Positions 6,805 to 15,439 of a DNA stretch of 64,000 nt are shown here, piece after piece. Below the pieces are notes generated by a model. The model was not told the origin of the DNA, ran no database searches, and worked only from the letters and a program-made list of their open reading frames with translations. Source of the DNA: SHZL01 sp031362985 (GTDB lineage: Bacteria; Pseudomonadota; Gammaproteobacteria; Xanthomonadales; SZUA-36); NCBI GenBank assembly GCA_031362985.1, contig JANLTO010000004.1:1-64000 (forward strand), read 5' to 3'. Every line of letters starts with the position of its first letter. Positions within the stretch are counted from its first letter, which is position 1. The translations under genes were made by a program, and so were the position numbers.

Positions 6805-9177
6805 ATGAAATTCAGTGCAAATTGGTTGAAACAATGGGTGAAGGTCGATCTGGACGCGGACCAATGGGCCGAACGACTGACTGCTGCTGGACTGGAAGTA
6901 GATTCCGTTGAGCCTGTGGCGGCAGCTTTCGACAATGTTGTCGTGGCGGAAATTGAAGCCTGCAACCGCCATCCCGACGCGGATAAGCTGTCAGTTTGCA
7001 TGGTCAATGATGGATCTCCCGAGCGCTTGCAAATAGTCTGCGGGGCACCCAATGCACGAGCTGGTATACGAGTTCCCTTTGCCCGGGTTGGTGCCCGGAT
7101 CGGGGCAGATTTTCACATCAAAAAAGCCAGGCTCAGGGGTGTCGAATCAGCAGGCATGCTGTGCTCGGCTCGAGAGCTGGGCTTGTCAGACGATCATTCA
7201 GGCTTGATGGAATTGCCTGCTGATGCTCCGCTGGGCGAAGATTTTCGTTCGTGGCTGGCGCTGGACGATTTCAGCATAGAAATTGACCTCACGCCAAACC
7301 GCGCCGATTGCCTGTCTATTCGGGGCCTGGCACGCGATGTTGCAGCGAATTGTGCTGCTGAATTCCAGGATAGAGCCGTGCCGCCAGTTGCGGCCGGGAG
7401 TGGCGAAAGTCTCCCCGTTCACCTGCTTGCTGGCGAAGATTGCCCGCGTTACGCGGCCCGGATCATCCGCGGCATTGATGCCACTGCGAAAACCCCGTTG
7501 TGGATGACGGAAGCCCTGCGCCGTTGCGGGTCTCGCAGCATCAACCCGGTGGTCGATATCACTAATTTCGTTTTGCTGGAATTGGGCCAACCCATGCATG
7601 CGTTTGATCTCGATCGCCTGGACCGGGAGATCGTAGTGCGTCGCGGCCGCACAGGCGAAGTGCTGCAATTGCTTAACGGCGCCGATGTAGAACTGGACGA
7701 GAGTGTGCTGGCTATTTGCGATGGCGCAGGACCCGTGGCGCTGGCCGGCATCATGGGTGGGGCGGCAAGTGCAGTGAGCGGCACTACGACCAATGTGCTA
7801 CTGGAAAGCGCCTGGTTCAAACCCGCTACCATCATGGGAAAAGCACGAGCGTATGGTCTGCATACGGATGCTTCGCATCGCTATGAAAGGGGTGTTGATC
7901 CCCTGGGTCAGGTCCGCGCCATTGAACGCGCTACGGCACTGATGCTGGAAATTTGTGGCGGCGTTCCCGGTCCGGTGCTGCTGCAAGAAGACGCGCAATG
8001 GCAACATGTACAGCATCCCATCCGTTTGCGTCATGATCGCCTCAATCGCATAGTGGGCCTTGATTTTGAGCGCCAGCAGGTAGAGGACATCCTGACGCGC
8101 CTGGGCATGGAACTCACTTTTTCTGACGGTAGTTGGACGGTTAAGGCTCCCGCGGCGCGGATGGATATTGCCATTGAAGAAGACCTGATCGAGGAAGTTG
8201 CCCGTATTTATGGTTATGACCGCATTCCGGAAAAGCCTCCTGGCGGACAGCTTGCCGTGGGAAGCGCCGCCAGCCACGCAGTGAGCACCATGCTCATGCG
8301 CCAAAGCCTGTGTGCGGCAGGCTACCAGGAAGCCATCAACTACAGTTTCGTGGATCGCCGTATGCTGGAAGCAGTTCACCAGGCTGATACCGCCCTGCCG
8401 CTGGCCAATCCTTTGTCCGCTGAAATGGACGTCATGCGCACGACCTTGTTGCCGGGGCTGTTGACCAGCCTCGCATACAACCTGCGACGCCAGCAGACCA
8501 GGGTGAGGCTGTTCGAAATCGGTCTGGCCTATATTCAACAGGACACCCTGCACGAGATTCCCCGCATATGCGGAGTTGCCACCGGACCTGCCCGGCCGGA
8601 GCAGTGGGCTCAGCCCGCTCGTAAACTGGACTACTTTGACATCAGGGGTGATGTTGAACGCCTGGTTGCTTTGCGGGGCAAAACAAAGTTGTCCTTCACT
8701 CCATTCAATGGCTCCTGGGCGCATCCCGGTGCGAGTGCACTGGTCGCCGTGGACAGCAAGCCGATCGGGTGGTGTGGCGCCGTCCACCCCGCAGTGCTCA
8801 AAGCACTGGATATTGAAGGTGAAGTATTTGCTTTCGAGCTCGATCTCGAACTACTGCAGCAACGCAAAATCCCGCATGCGGGTCCTGTTTCGCGATTTCC
8901 TTCAGTTCGCCGCGACATTGCCGTGTGGGTACCCAAAGAGGTTTCATTTGCAGAAATCGAAAACGTTGTGCAGGGCGTGGCGGCAGATTTGTTACAGAAT
9001 TTGGTGGTATTTGATGTTTATCATGACGAAATACTCAAAAAAGGGTATAAAAGCATCGCTATAGGCTTGATTTTGCAGAACGTTTCCAGCACTCTAGTAG
9101 ATGAACTCGTGGACCCCGTGATTCATCAGGCCATTGCGGCGTTGGAGCACCGTTTGGGTGCTCATTTAAGAGGTTGA
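6805..9177 (+). CDS. pheT: Phenylalanyl-tRNA synthetase beta subunit
   Basis: Editing and tRNA-binding subunit, 790 residues (E. coli has 795). Domains in order: an EMAP/tRNA-bind fold near 40-150, B3/B4 editing domain about 205-400 (NPVVDITNFVLLELGQPMHAF), B5, a catalytic-like core, and a C-terminal ferredoxin-fold anticodon-binding domain (RFPSVRRDIAVWV). The stop lies two bases before the ihfA ATG, so the two genes are translationally close. The order pheS-pheT-ihfA-merR matches E. coli and Pseudomonas in large part. Confidence 0.97.
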   Translation: MKFSANWLKQWVKVDLDADQWAERLTAAGLEVDSVEPVAAAFDNVVVAEIEACNRHPDADKLSVCMVNDGSPERLQIVCGAPNARAGIRVPFARVGARIGADFHIKKARLRGVESAGMLCSARELGLSDDHSGLMELPADAPLGEDFRSWLALDDFSIEIDLTPNRADCLSIRGLARDVAANCAAEFQDRAVPPVAAGSGESLPVHLLAGEDCPRYAARIIRGIDATAKTPLWMTEALRRCGSRSINPVVDITNFVLLELGQPMHAFDLDRLDREIVVRRGRTGEVLQLLNGADVELDESVLAICDGAGPVALAGIMGGAASAVSGTTTNVLLESAWFKPATIMGKARAYGLHTDASHRYERGVDPLGQVRAIERATALMLEICGGVPGPVLLQEDAQWQHVQHPIRLRHDRLNRIVGLDFERQQVEDILTRLGMELTFSDGSWTVKAPAARMDIAIEEDLIEEVARIYGYDRIPEKPPGGQLAVGSAASHAVSTMLMRQSLCAAGYQEAINYSFVDRRMLEAVHQADTALPLANPLSAEMDVMRTTLLPGLLTSLAYNLRRQQTRVRLFEIGLAYIQQDTLHEIPRICGVATGPARPEQWAQPARKLDYFDIRGDVERLVALRGKTKLSFTPFNGSWAHPGASALVAVDSKPIGWCGAVHPAVLKALDIEGEVFAFELDLELLQQRKIPHAGPVSRFPSVRRDIAVWVPKEVSFAEIENVVQGVAADLLQNLVVFDVYHDEILKKGYKSIAIGLILQNVSSTLVDELVDPVIHQAIAALEHRLGAHLRG

Positions 9178-9179
9178 AC

Positions 9180-9479
9180 ATGTCATTAACCAAGGCAGAT
9201 ATTGCAGACCGCCTGTTTGAAGTAGTAGGTTTGAACAAAAGGGAAGCTAAGGAATTTGTGGATGCATATTTCGAGGCTATAAGGGAAGCGCTTGAAAGGG
9301 GCGAGAACGTCAAGCTTTCGGGTTTTGGTAACTTTCAATTGCGAGTGAAAAACCAAAGGCCGGGCAGGAACCCCAAGACGGGGGAAGAAATTCCAATTTC
9401 GGCACGACGTGTCGTGACGTTCCGTCCAGGCCAGAAACTTCGTGCAAGGGTGGAAGCCTATGTTAGACCCGGGAATTGA
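9180..9479 (+). CDS. ihfA: Integration host factor alpha subunit
   Basis: A 99-residue HU/IHF DNA-bending protein. It begins MSLTKADIADRLFEVVGLN and carries the beta-arm segment GRNPKTGEEIPISARRVVTF with the conserved RNPKTG turn. The ATG at 9180 follows AAGAGG, while an in-frame TTG at 9174 overlaps the pheT stop and is less likely. Placement after pheT is the normal site for ihfA and separates it from ihfB. The IHF heterodimer bends DNA for recombination, replication and sigma-54 promoters. Confidence 0.97.
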   Translation: MSLTKADIADRLFEVVGLNKREAKEFVDAYFEAIREALERGENVKLSGFGNFQLRVKNQRPGRNPKTGEEIPISARRVVTFRPGQKLRARVEAYVRPGN

Positions 9480-9816
9480 TCGCGAACTTCCGCCGATTCC
9501 GGCGAAACGATATTTCACTATCGGAGAAGTCAGTGATCTGTGTGGAGTAAAGCCGCACGTCTTGCGTTATTGGGAACAGGAATTTGAGCAGCTCAAGCCG
9601 GTAAAGCGCCGCGGTAACAGGCGTTACTACCAGCGTGGCGATGTAATGATGATCCGCCAGATTCGCAGCCTGCTGTATGAGCAAGGTTACACAATCGGTG
9701 GCGCACGGCAGATGCTTGAAGGTGATGAAGCGCGTGACGATGTCAACCGCAGCCACCAAATCATCCGCCAGGTGCGGATGGAACTGGAAGAAATACTACA
9801 GGTCTTGAAACGGTAA
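9460..9816 (+). CDS. MerR-family transcriptional regulator
   Basis: A 118-residue protein with the MerR winged helix-turn-helix near residues 16-85 (YFTIGEVSDLCGVKPHVLRY, then RRGNRRYYQRGDV). It has a short C-terminal helix and no obvious ligand or metal cysteines. The ATG at 9460 lies inside the ihfA end, giving a 20-base overlap, and GGAAG is just upstream. A gene of this type follows ihfA in many gammaproteobacteria. Its target and inducer are unknown to me. It ends the thrS-to-merR cluster. Confidence 0.93.
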   Translation: MLDPGIDRELPPIPAKRYFTIGEVSDLCGVKPHVLRYWEQEFEQLKPVKRRGNRRYYQRGDVMMIRQIRSLLYEQGYTIGGARQMLEGDEARDDVNRSHQIIRQVRMELEEILQVLKR

Positions 9817-9950
9817 CCCGGGTTTTGCAGCGTTAAACTGGCTGCCCCTCCTTTCATTAGCGCTCAATAGCTTTCACCGCGACGGCGCATTTGTTAACAT
9901 GCCCCGCCCGCTCATGGGTTCCCAATTTGATTTTCCAAGTTTGAACGTGT

Positions 9951-10027
9951 CGGGGCGTAGCGCAGCCTGGTAGCGCACCACAATGGGGTTGTGGGGGTCG
10001 GGAGTTCGAATCTCCCCGCCCCGACCA
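9951..10027 (+). tRNA. tRNA-Pro (GGG)
   Basis: The acceptor CGGGGCG/CGCCCCG pairs perfectly and the CCA is encoded. The anticodon stem CCACA/TGTGG encloses ATGGGGT, giving anticodon GGG for CCC codons. The T-arm is GGGAGTTCGAATCTCCC. A tRNA-Pro at this spot after merR also occurs in Pseudomonas. The 9817-10206 stretch otherwise contains a weak terminator and a short possible ORF. Confidence 0.97.
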
Positions 10028-10033
10028 GTTGGT

Positions 10034-10058
10034 AAGGCGACGGCAAAGGCGCCTTTTT
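10034..10058 (+). terminator. Weak intrinsic terminator after tRNA-Pro
   Basis: A six-base stem, AAGGCG (10034-10039) and CGCCTT (10050-10055), has a ten-base loop and runs into TTTTT. It sits seven bases after the tRNA end, so it probably ends the tRNA-Pro transcript. Confidence 0.6.
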
Positions 10059-10086
10059 CCAAAAATGCAGGTTAATTCAGGGTAAT

Positions 10087-10182
10087 ATGCAAACTGAATT
10101 GGCCGGTGACGTTCTTTTCAAGGATAATCAAGCCTCTGGTGTGATCGAATTGCACAGGGTCTGGTCTGATGACTATGGATAA
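10087..10182 (+). CDS. Possible 31-residue ORF upstream of folE2
   Basis: A short open frame, starting MQTELAGDVLFKDNQASG, has an AGGG four bases before its ATG. It ends 24 bases before the folE2 start. It has no recognised domain or signal peptide. It could be a leader peptide, a remnant of a lost gene or chance. A seven-base inverted repeat (AATTCAG at 10074-10080, CTGAATT at 10094-10100) flanks its start. Confidence 0.25.
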   Translation: MQTELAGDVLFKDNQASGVIELHRVWSDDYG

Positions 10183-10206
10183 GGCAAGTCAGACGTGGGG
10201 TATGAG

Positions 10207-11190
10207 ATGAGCAAGACCGACAACTTATTGCGGGACATGCCCGACATCGCCAATGATGCCAGCCCTGAGATTGCTGGCACCCTGGCATGGGTGGGCATGA
10301 ATGAAATAGAAATGCCCGTGCGCATTGAAGACGATGCAGGCGGAGTGATCCAGTCTTCTGCATTGGTTACCGCCTACGTCAATTTGAATAATGCTGAAGC
10401 GCGTGGCATTCATATGTCCCGGCTCTATCTCCACCTCGACCAGGCTTTCTCCCAGCGTCTACTGAACCCCTGCACCCTGCGGCAATTACTGCGGGCGTTT
10501 CTCGAGTCCCACGAGGGCTTGAGCGACCGGGCGCTGATCCGGGTTGACTTCGACTACGTTACCCGCCGACCAGCCCTGGCAAGCGACAATGAAGGCTGGC
10601 GACGTTACCCCATATCAATGATTGCGATACTGGAGGAAGGCGAATTCAGCCTCGAGATGGGCCTGGAAGTCCTTTACTCCAGTACCTGTCCGTGTTCTGC
10701 CGCCTTGGCCCGGCAGTTGATCCAGGAAAAGTTTCGCAATGATTTCCTTGGCCAGCAGCGGGTAGACATGCACCAGGTTTATGCATGGCTCGGTAGTGAA
10801 GAAGGAATTCTCGCAACCCCGCACAGCCAGCGCAGCGCAGCAGAAATCCGTGTCCGTCTCACGCCCAGTTTCGAAATGTTTCCAATCATCGAATTGATCG
10901 ATGCCATTGAGGGAGCATTAAAAACTCCGGTGCAGGCTACGGTGAAACGTGAAGACGAACAGGCATTTGCACTGTTGAATGGGCGCAACCTGATGTTCTG
11001 TGAAGATGCCGGTCGGCGCATTCAGACCGCTCTTGGAAAAGATGAGCGCATTCTGGATTTCTGGGCCCGGTGTACGCACTATGAAAGCCTGCATCCGCAC
11101 AATGCAGTTTCCGTGGTGACCAAGGGCATTGAGGGAGGGTATGTTGCCGGTGCTGGCGCTCCGGTTCGTCTTGGGCATTCCGGGAAGTAG
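10207..11190 (+). CDS. folE2: GTP cyclohydrolase FolE2 (type IB)
   Basis: Converts GTP to 7,8-dihydroneopterin triphosphate, the first step of folate and of 7-deazaguanine (queuosine) synthesis. The 327-residue length and tunnelling-fold sequence match FolE2. The segment SSTCPCSAALARQL holds the catalytic cysteine, and HMSRLYLHL and the YTRR-like RRYPISM regions are conserved. The ATG at 10207 follows GGGG, and a GTG at 10195 is in frame but less likely. In many bacteria folE2 is the zinc-sparing paralogue under Zur control. I see no clear Zur palindrome upstream. queG and queF elsewhere in the window use the same pathway. Confidence 0.95.
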   Translation: MSKTDNLLRDMPDIANDASPEIAGTLAWVGMNEIEMPVRIEDDAGGVIQSSALVTAYVNLNNAEARGIHMSRLYLHLDQAFSQRLLNPCTLRQLLRAFLESHEGLSDRALIRVDFDYVTRRPALASDNEGWRRYPISMIAILEEGEFSLEMGLEVLYSSTCPCSAALARQLIQEKFRNDFLGQQRVDMHQVYAWLGSEEGILATPHSQRSAAEIRVRLTPSFEMFPIIELIDAIEGALKTPVQATVKREDEQAFALLNGRNLMFCEDAGRRIQTALGKDERILDFWARCTHYESLHPHNAVSVVTKGIEGGYVAGAGAPVRLGHSGK

Positions 11191-11234
11191 GCACCGGCCA
11201 TTTTGTTTATTGCATCCCGGCTCGCTTGTTTAGC

Positions 11235-12077
11235 TCAGGGCTGGGGCACATTTACCATCAGCAGTTGCGGATCAACACGCCGGTCCAGCCAGTTCATACG
11301 CCAGTCGAGGTGTGGCCCTGAGGCACGCCCGGTGGATCCCACCAGAGCTATCAAGTCTCCCTGGCGAACGTCAGCACCTGTTTCCACCAGAATCTTGCTC
11401 AGATGCAGGAATGTGGATGAAAGCCCCTGGCCGTGATCGAGAATCAAGGTGCCTCCGGAGAAATACATACCCGAGTGGACCAGCGTAATCACGCCATCTG
11501 CCGGGGCAAATACCGGGCTACCCGCTGCAGCAGCAATGTCCAGTCCGTAATGCGGTCGCCCTGGCTCACCGTTGAGGATGCGCTGGCTTCCGTAGACACC
11601 GCTGATGCGTCCGCTGGCGGGCCAGGCAAAGCCGTTTAGATAGTAGGCCCGGGCATCACGTCGCGAACGGGCGGAATTTACCATTTCCGCTTCGTCGCGG
11701 ATGCGCTGCGCAGCATCTGGGTCAGGATGAACGGTCTCCGGGGGCAAGCCATCCACGCGTTCAATTTGAAATTCCCGCGGCACGATGTCCAGTTGGATTA
11801 CTTCGTCCGCCTGGTCGGGGGCAGACACCGTTAGCACGCGTTGGCCGGTTTCATCGCGATCAAAGCCGATCACGAAATTCCCCTGAGCAGACACGATCAA
11901 CTCCTTGCCATCAAGACGCACGTGGCTGCCCGGATCCGCTTTACCGAAAATCAGTCCTCCCTGTACGGACTCACCCTGCAGGCTCAGATCCGCCTCCAGC
12001 GAGCCTGCCCACAGGCAGGTGACGAGGATTTGGATTGCAAGACTGCGGGAACTGCAGGTAAACCGGGAGTTGCTCAC
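11235..12077 (-). CDS. Periplasmic M23-family (LytM) peptidase-like protein
   Basis: A 280-residue exported protein with a hydrophobic N-terminus (signal peptide about 1-30), an all-beta middle region and a C-terminal lysostaphin-type domain (about 150-275). The zinc motif HYGLD (HxxxD) and the upstream histidine region HLS are present. The usual HxH is GPHLDW here, so its last metal ligand is aspartate. It may still bind metal or may act as a non-catalytic activator. The GTG start lies three bases after the mltD stop, so the two are one operon. Its likely role is peptidoglycan remodelling. Confidence 0.87.
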   Translation of the reverse strand: MSNSRFTCSSRSLAIQILVTCLWAGSLEADLSLQGESVQGGLIFGKADPGSHVRLDGKELIVSAQGNFVIGFDRDETGQRVLTVSAPDQADEVIQLDIVPREFQIERVDGLPPETVHPDPDAAQRIRDEAEMVNSARSRRDARAYYLNGFAWPASGRISGVYGSQRILNGEPGRPHYGLDIAAAAGSPVFAPADGVITLVHSGMYFSGGTLILDHGQGLSSTFLHLSKILVETGADVRQGDLIALVGSTGRASGPHLDWRMNWLDRRVDPQLLMVNVPQP

Positions 12078-12080
12078 GTC

Positions 12081-13640
12081 TCAGGGACGAATGCTGATCG
12101 ACTGCCCCAGCTGGAGGGTGGTATCCGTGCCAAGGTCATTCCAAACCTTCAGGTCATTGACGCGCACCTTGTACTTGCGTGCAATGCTCCACAATGAGTC
12201 ACCCTGTTGGACTGTGTGATCTATGCTGCCGGTAACAGCAGTTTTCTCTGCAGGTGTATAGAACACAACAAGCTCAGTCCCGACGCTAAGCCGGCGGGGA
12301 TCACTGATGTTGTTCCAGCGCTGCAGTTCTTCAACAGACACACGATAGTGGCTGGCAATCACCGATAGATTTTCGCCGGATTTGACGCGGTGAGTAAGTC
12401 GGTCCGCGGCAATGAGGCCCGACTGCAACTGCTGCAACTGGCTCGCTGCAGCAGCATAGTGCGGATCTATCAAAAGCTGCTCGTCGCGGGGCAAGCGCAA
12501 TTTCTGCCCCGGTTGAATGGTGTTACTGCTCAAATCGTTGGCATTGAGTAACACGGATACGGGAACATGGTGGCGTTGCGCAAGGGTGGAAAGGGTGTCG
12601 CCCCGTTCCACGACGACGTGGTCCCATCTCATCAGGGAAGCAGTATCCATTTCGGCCAACCGGGTTTGGAGCAGGGCTGCGTTCTGCAGGGGCAAAACGA
12701 CCCGGTACGGGCCGTCTGGCGAGGTCGCCCAGCGGTTGAATCCCGGGTTCAAGGTGAATAACACATCAATCGGTACTTCGCTGATTTGCGAGATCAGCAC
12801 GAGGTCGGTTTGCTGCCCAAGATCGACCGCGGCAATTACCGGTTCATCCGGTGTTGCCGGGATTTTGAAATCATACTTGGCAGGATTTTTGAACAGGCAG
12901 GCAAGCCCAAGTAATTTTGGGACATAGCCCTGCGTTTCCTTCGCCAGGGAAAGGTCCCAGAAGTCGGCTGGTTTTCCTGCTGAAACTCTGCGCTCGACCT
13001 GTCGCCTGATGCCCCCTTCTCCGGCATTGTAGCCGGCCAGTGCGAGCAGCCAATTACCATCGAACATGTCACTCATGTAGGACAGATAATCCAGCGCCGC
13101 GACTGTGGATGACCATACATCCCGGCGCCCGTCATACCACCAGTTTTGCTTCAGACCGTAACGCCTGCCGGTTTCACTGATGAATTGCCAGGCACCCAGG
13201 GCCTGTCCCCGGGAGTAAGCAAAGGGGTCGTAAGCCGATTCCACAATGGGTAACAGTGCCAGTTCCCCAGGCATGTCACGCTTTTCCAGTTCCTGCGCTA
13301 TGTAATAAATCCATGGCTGGGCGCGCTTGAAAATTCGCTCCATGTACTCTGGCTGGCTGGCATACCAGCTGGCCCACTGCAAACTGGTTTCATGCAGGGC
13401 ACAGTCGGGCAGGTCGAATCGGTCAACAAGGCGCGCCCACACGTCAGGGTACTGCTGTGGGCCTTCGATCCAGCGCGGCACGAACAGGTGCTCATCCACG
13501 GCCGCAGTGGATGGAGGAGTATTGACAATAATGGGGGTGGGGAGTGGCGCGTTCCGGGCTTGGTTATGCGGCTGACTGACGGTTGTAGCACAACCTGCCA
13601 GCAACAATGCGACCGATAAAGCCAGTAAGCGAAAGGGCAC
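12081..13640 (-). CDS. mltD: Membrane-bound lytic transglycosylase D
   Basis: Outer-membrane lipoprotein that cleaves the glycan strand of murein. The lipobox LLAGC sets the modified cysteine at residue 17. An SLT domain (about 100-260) has the catalytic glutamate E134 in PIVESAYDPFAYSRGQALGA, with the typical GAWQFISETGRRYGL and LALAGYNAGEGGI. Three LysM murein-binding repeats fill the C-terminal third (around 345, 415 and 470). The 519-residue length is somewhat longer than E. coli MltD. The start is GTG with GGAG upstream. It is followed by the M23 gene and preceded by gloB, as in E. coli where gloB and mltD are neighbours. Confidence 0.96.
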   Translation of the reverse strand: MPFRLLALSVALLLAGCATTVSQPHNQARNAPLPTPIIVNTPPSTAAVDEHLFVPRWIEGPQQYPDVWARLVDRFDLPDCALHETSLQWASWYASQPEYMERIFKRAQPWIYYIAQELEKRDMPGELALLPIVESAYDPFAYSRGQALGAWQFISETGRRYGLKQNWWYDGRRDVWSSTVAALDYLSYMSDMFDGNWLLALAGYNAGEGGIRRQVERRVSAGKPADFWDLSLAKETQGYVPKLLGLACLFKNPAKYDFKIPATPDEPVIAAVDLGQQTDLVLISQISEVPIDVLFTLNPGFNRWATSPDGPYRVVLPLQNAALLQTRLAEMDTASLMRWDHVVVERGDTLSTLAQRHHVPVSVLLNANDLSSNTIQPGQKLRLPRDEQLLIDPHYAAAASQLQQLQSGLIAADRLTHRVKSGENLSVIASHYRVSVEELQRWNNISDPRRLSVGTELVVFYTPAEKTAVTGSIDHTVQQGDSLWSIARKYKVRVNDLKVWNDLGTDTTLQLGQSISIRP

Positions 13641-13710
13641 CGTAGCTCCTTGAATTCATGTTTCGCCCGTTATTATGCTGTTAGAAGGGCTGGGGTCAAC
13701 CTTTTTGTGC

Positions 13711-14481
13711 TTACCAGTGGTCTTTCCAGTGGCGAATTACAGCCAGGGTAGCAGCGCCGGGAGTGGCTGATGGATCGCGTAACCGGGCTGCACTGACGAC
13801 CGAATCCTCGTGGCTGCGCAAAAACGGATTTACCTCCAGCTCTTCTTCCAGAATGCCCGGAAGGGAGCATTCTCCCCGCTCCCGCAGCTGTGTAACCAGC
13901 GCGGCTTTTCTCTGTAGTACCCGGTTATCCGGTTCAACGGCCAGGGCAAACTCGCAATTGGCACGCGTGTACTCATGGCCGCAATACACCCTGGTAGCCG
14001 GAGGCAAAGCGGCCAGTTTGTCCAGCGACGACTGCATTTGTTCTGCGGTCCCTTCAAACAACCTGCCACAACCCACGCTGAAAAGTGTGTCGCCGCAAAA
14101 CAGGCTGCCATGGCCCCAGAAAGCGATATGGCTGCTGGTGTGACCCGGTACTTCCAGGACTGCGAATTCCAGCGCCAATTCCGGCAGGCGGGCAGTCTCG
14201 CCTTCATGCATAGTCTGGGTCACGCCCTTGATGCGCGGGTCATGGGGTCCAAATACAAGCGCAGCTGAATGCGCCAGCAATTCCTGCAAGCCGCCAATGT
14301 GGTCAGGGTGGTGGTGAGTGAGGAGGATATAGCGCAGGTCCAGCCCGTCCCGTCGCAGGACTTCCAGCACCGGTCCTGCCTCCCCCGGGTCAACCACTGC
14401 ACATTTGGCTCCCGCCGCGCGAATCAGCCAGATATAATTGTCGGTAAATGCGGAAATGGCGGTCACATTGATCAGGGGCAT
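13711..14481 (-). CDS. gloB: Hydroxyacylglutathione hydrolase (glyoxalase II)
   Basis: Hydrolyses S-lactoylglutathione to lactate and glutathione, completing methylglyoxal detoxification. The 256-residue length fits. Metallo-beta-lactamase-fold ligands are intact: THHHPDHIGG, VPGHTSSH, FCGDTLFSVGCGRLFEG and CGHEYT. The ATG at 14481 (MPLINVTAISAF) was chosen because the family starts there. A longer upstream frame exists but is not conserved in character. It is divergent from the methyltransferase gene and upstream of mltD on the same strand. Confidence 0.96.
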   Translation of the reverse strand: MPLINVTAISAFTDNYIWLIRAAGAKCAVVDPGEAGPVLEVLRRDGLDLRYILLTHHHPDHIGGLQELLAHSAALVFGPHDPRIKGVTQTMHEGETARLPELALEFAVLEVPGHTSSHIAFWGHGSLFCGDTLFSVGCGRLFEGTAEQMQSSLDKLAALPPATRVYCGHEYTRANCEFALAVEPDNRVLQRKAALVTQLRERGECSLPGILEEELEVNPFLRSHEDSVVSAARLRDPSATPGAATLAVIRHWKDHW

Positions 14482-14554
14482 AAGTCCACAGGTCTCCAGG
14501 TTCGGTTCAGCCCGATACGGGCTGTGTGCGGGCAATTCTAGCAAATCTGCGGGG

Positions 14555-15259
14555 GTGGCCGGCCTGATTGCAGCATGTGCCGTTGCCAGCAAGCAGCCAG
14601 GGAAGCAAGTGGAGCAACTGTCGCACCTGGGAATCGCAGGAACGATGCTGCGCGCTGCAACTGCACATGCCGGCAGGGGCAACGTGCTCATGATCAATCC
14701 ACCCGGGGTGATATTTCCAGAATGTCCCGGCCTGCACCGCGATGAGCACTCTTTTGGACTTGCGCTCGATCTCCGCCTCGGTCCCGCGCAACTGGCAGTA
14801 AATACACAAGCCCAGGTGGAATGCTCAAGTGCTGCATTGCCATTTCAAAACGAGGTGTTTCGAGTGGTCATGTTGTCGCTGGTCATCGAGAATGGGGCTG
14901 AACCCGAACTGGGCGAAGCGTGCAGGGTCCTGATGCCCGGGGGTGAATTGTTTCTTGTTGGCATCAATCGACGCAGCTGGAGTGGATTGGGTGCGCGCAA
15001 GCAGGCAGGGGTAGTGCGCATGTCGCTGTTGCGCGTAGTGGACCGCCTCAACGACCTGGACATGGCGATTGAGCACATCACCGGAATTGGCCTGATGGGG
15101 CAGGTCTTGCCAAAAATGGAGTCCAACCGGCTTTCGGCCGTGTGCTTGCCATTTGCCGACCTGGTACTGATTCGTGCCAGGCACCGCGCGCGTCCGGGCA
15201 TGACGAGGCTGCCGCTAAAAGAATATGCGGCAGGCGTAATACCCACTGCCATTAGCTAA
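14555..15259 (+). CDS. YafS-like methyltransferase-domain protein
   Basis: About 234 residues, and the start is uncertain (GTG 14555 or ATG 14645 with AGGA upstream). It resembles E. coli YafS, which also sits between gloB and rnhA. It shares the pattern of a class I SAM methyltransferase core: ALPFQNEVFRVVMLSLVIEN, then EACRVLMPGGELFLVGINRR. A clear glycine-rich SAM motif I is not seen (LMINPPG stands there). The substrate is unknown. The end of the gene lies inside the left end of a repeat-like element, so the last codon may be contributed by it. Confidence 0.8.
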   Translation: MAGLIAACAVASKQPGKQVEQLSHLGIAGTMLRAATAHAGRGNVLMINPPGVIFPECPGLHRDEHSFGLALDLRLGPAQLAVNTQAQVECSSAALPFQNEVFRVVMLSLVIENGAEPELGEACRVLMPGGELFLVGINRRSWSGLGARKQAGVVRMSLLRVVDRLNDLDMAIEHITGIGLMGQVLPKMESNRLSAVCLPFADLVLIRARHRARPGMTRLPLKEYAAGVIPTAIS

Positions 15260-15413
15260 GGAAATTCTGATTTATTCGGGGTTTCCGCGGTACAGGGATG
15301 TGCCGCCATTTTCAATTATTGCAAATCATTGAAAATGAAGCCAAACAAAAATCGCACTTTTTGCTTGGCGTGCTCTGATCATTCATGAATGAATTATTCA
15401 GAGCTTCCCTAAG
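15256..15413. repeat. MITE-like element with imperfect terminal inverted repeats
   Basis: The left end CTAAGGAAATTCTGATTTATTC (15256-15277, cited as positions) is mirrored imperfectly by 15391-15413, whose complement reads CTTAGGGAAGCTCTGAATAA. Inside are a ten-base inverted pair, CATTTTCAAT/ATTGAAAATG (15307-15337), and a perfect 14-base palindrome, TCATTCATGAATGA (15379-15392). The element is about 158 bp, has no ORF and fills the gap before rnhA. It looks like a miniature inverted-repeat element. Its parent transposon is not in the window. Confidence 0.55.
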
Positions 15414-15439
15414 TTTGACAGGACCAGGAAGCCAACGGC

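Noticed and set aside
14482..14697. N-terminal extension of gloB
   Set aside because: The frame is open but the family starts at MPLINVTAIS, and the extension overlaps the divergent methyltransferase promoter region.
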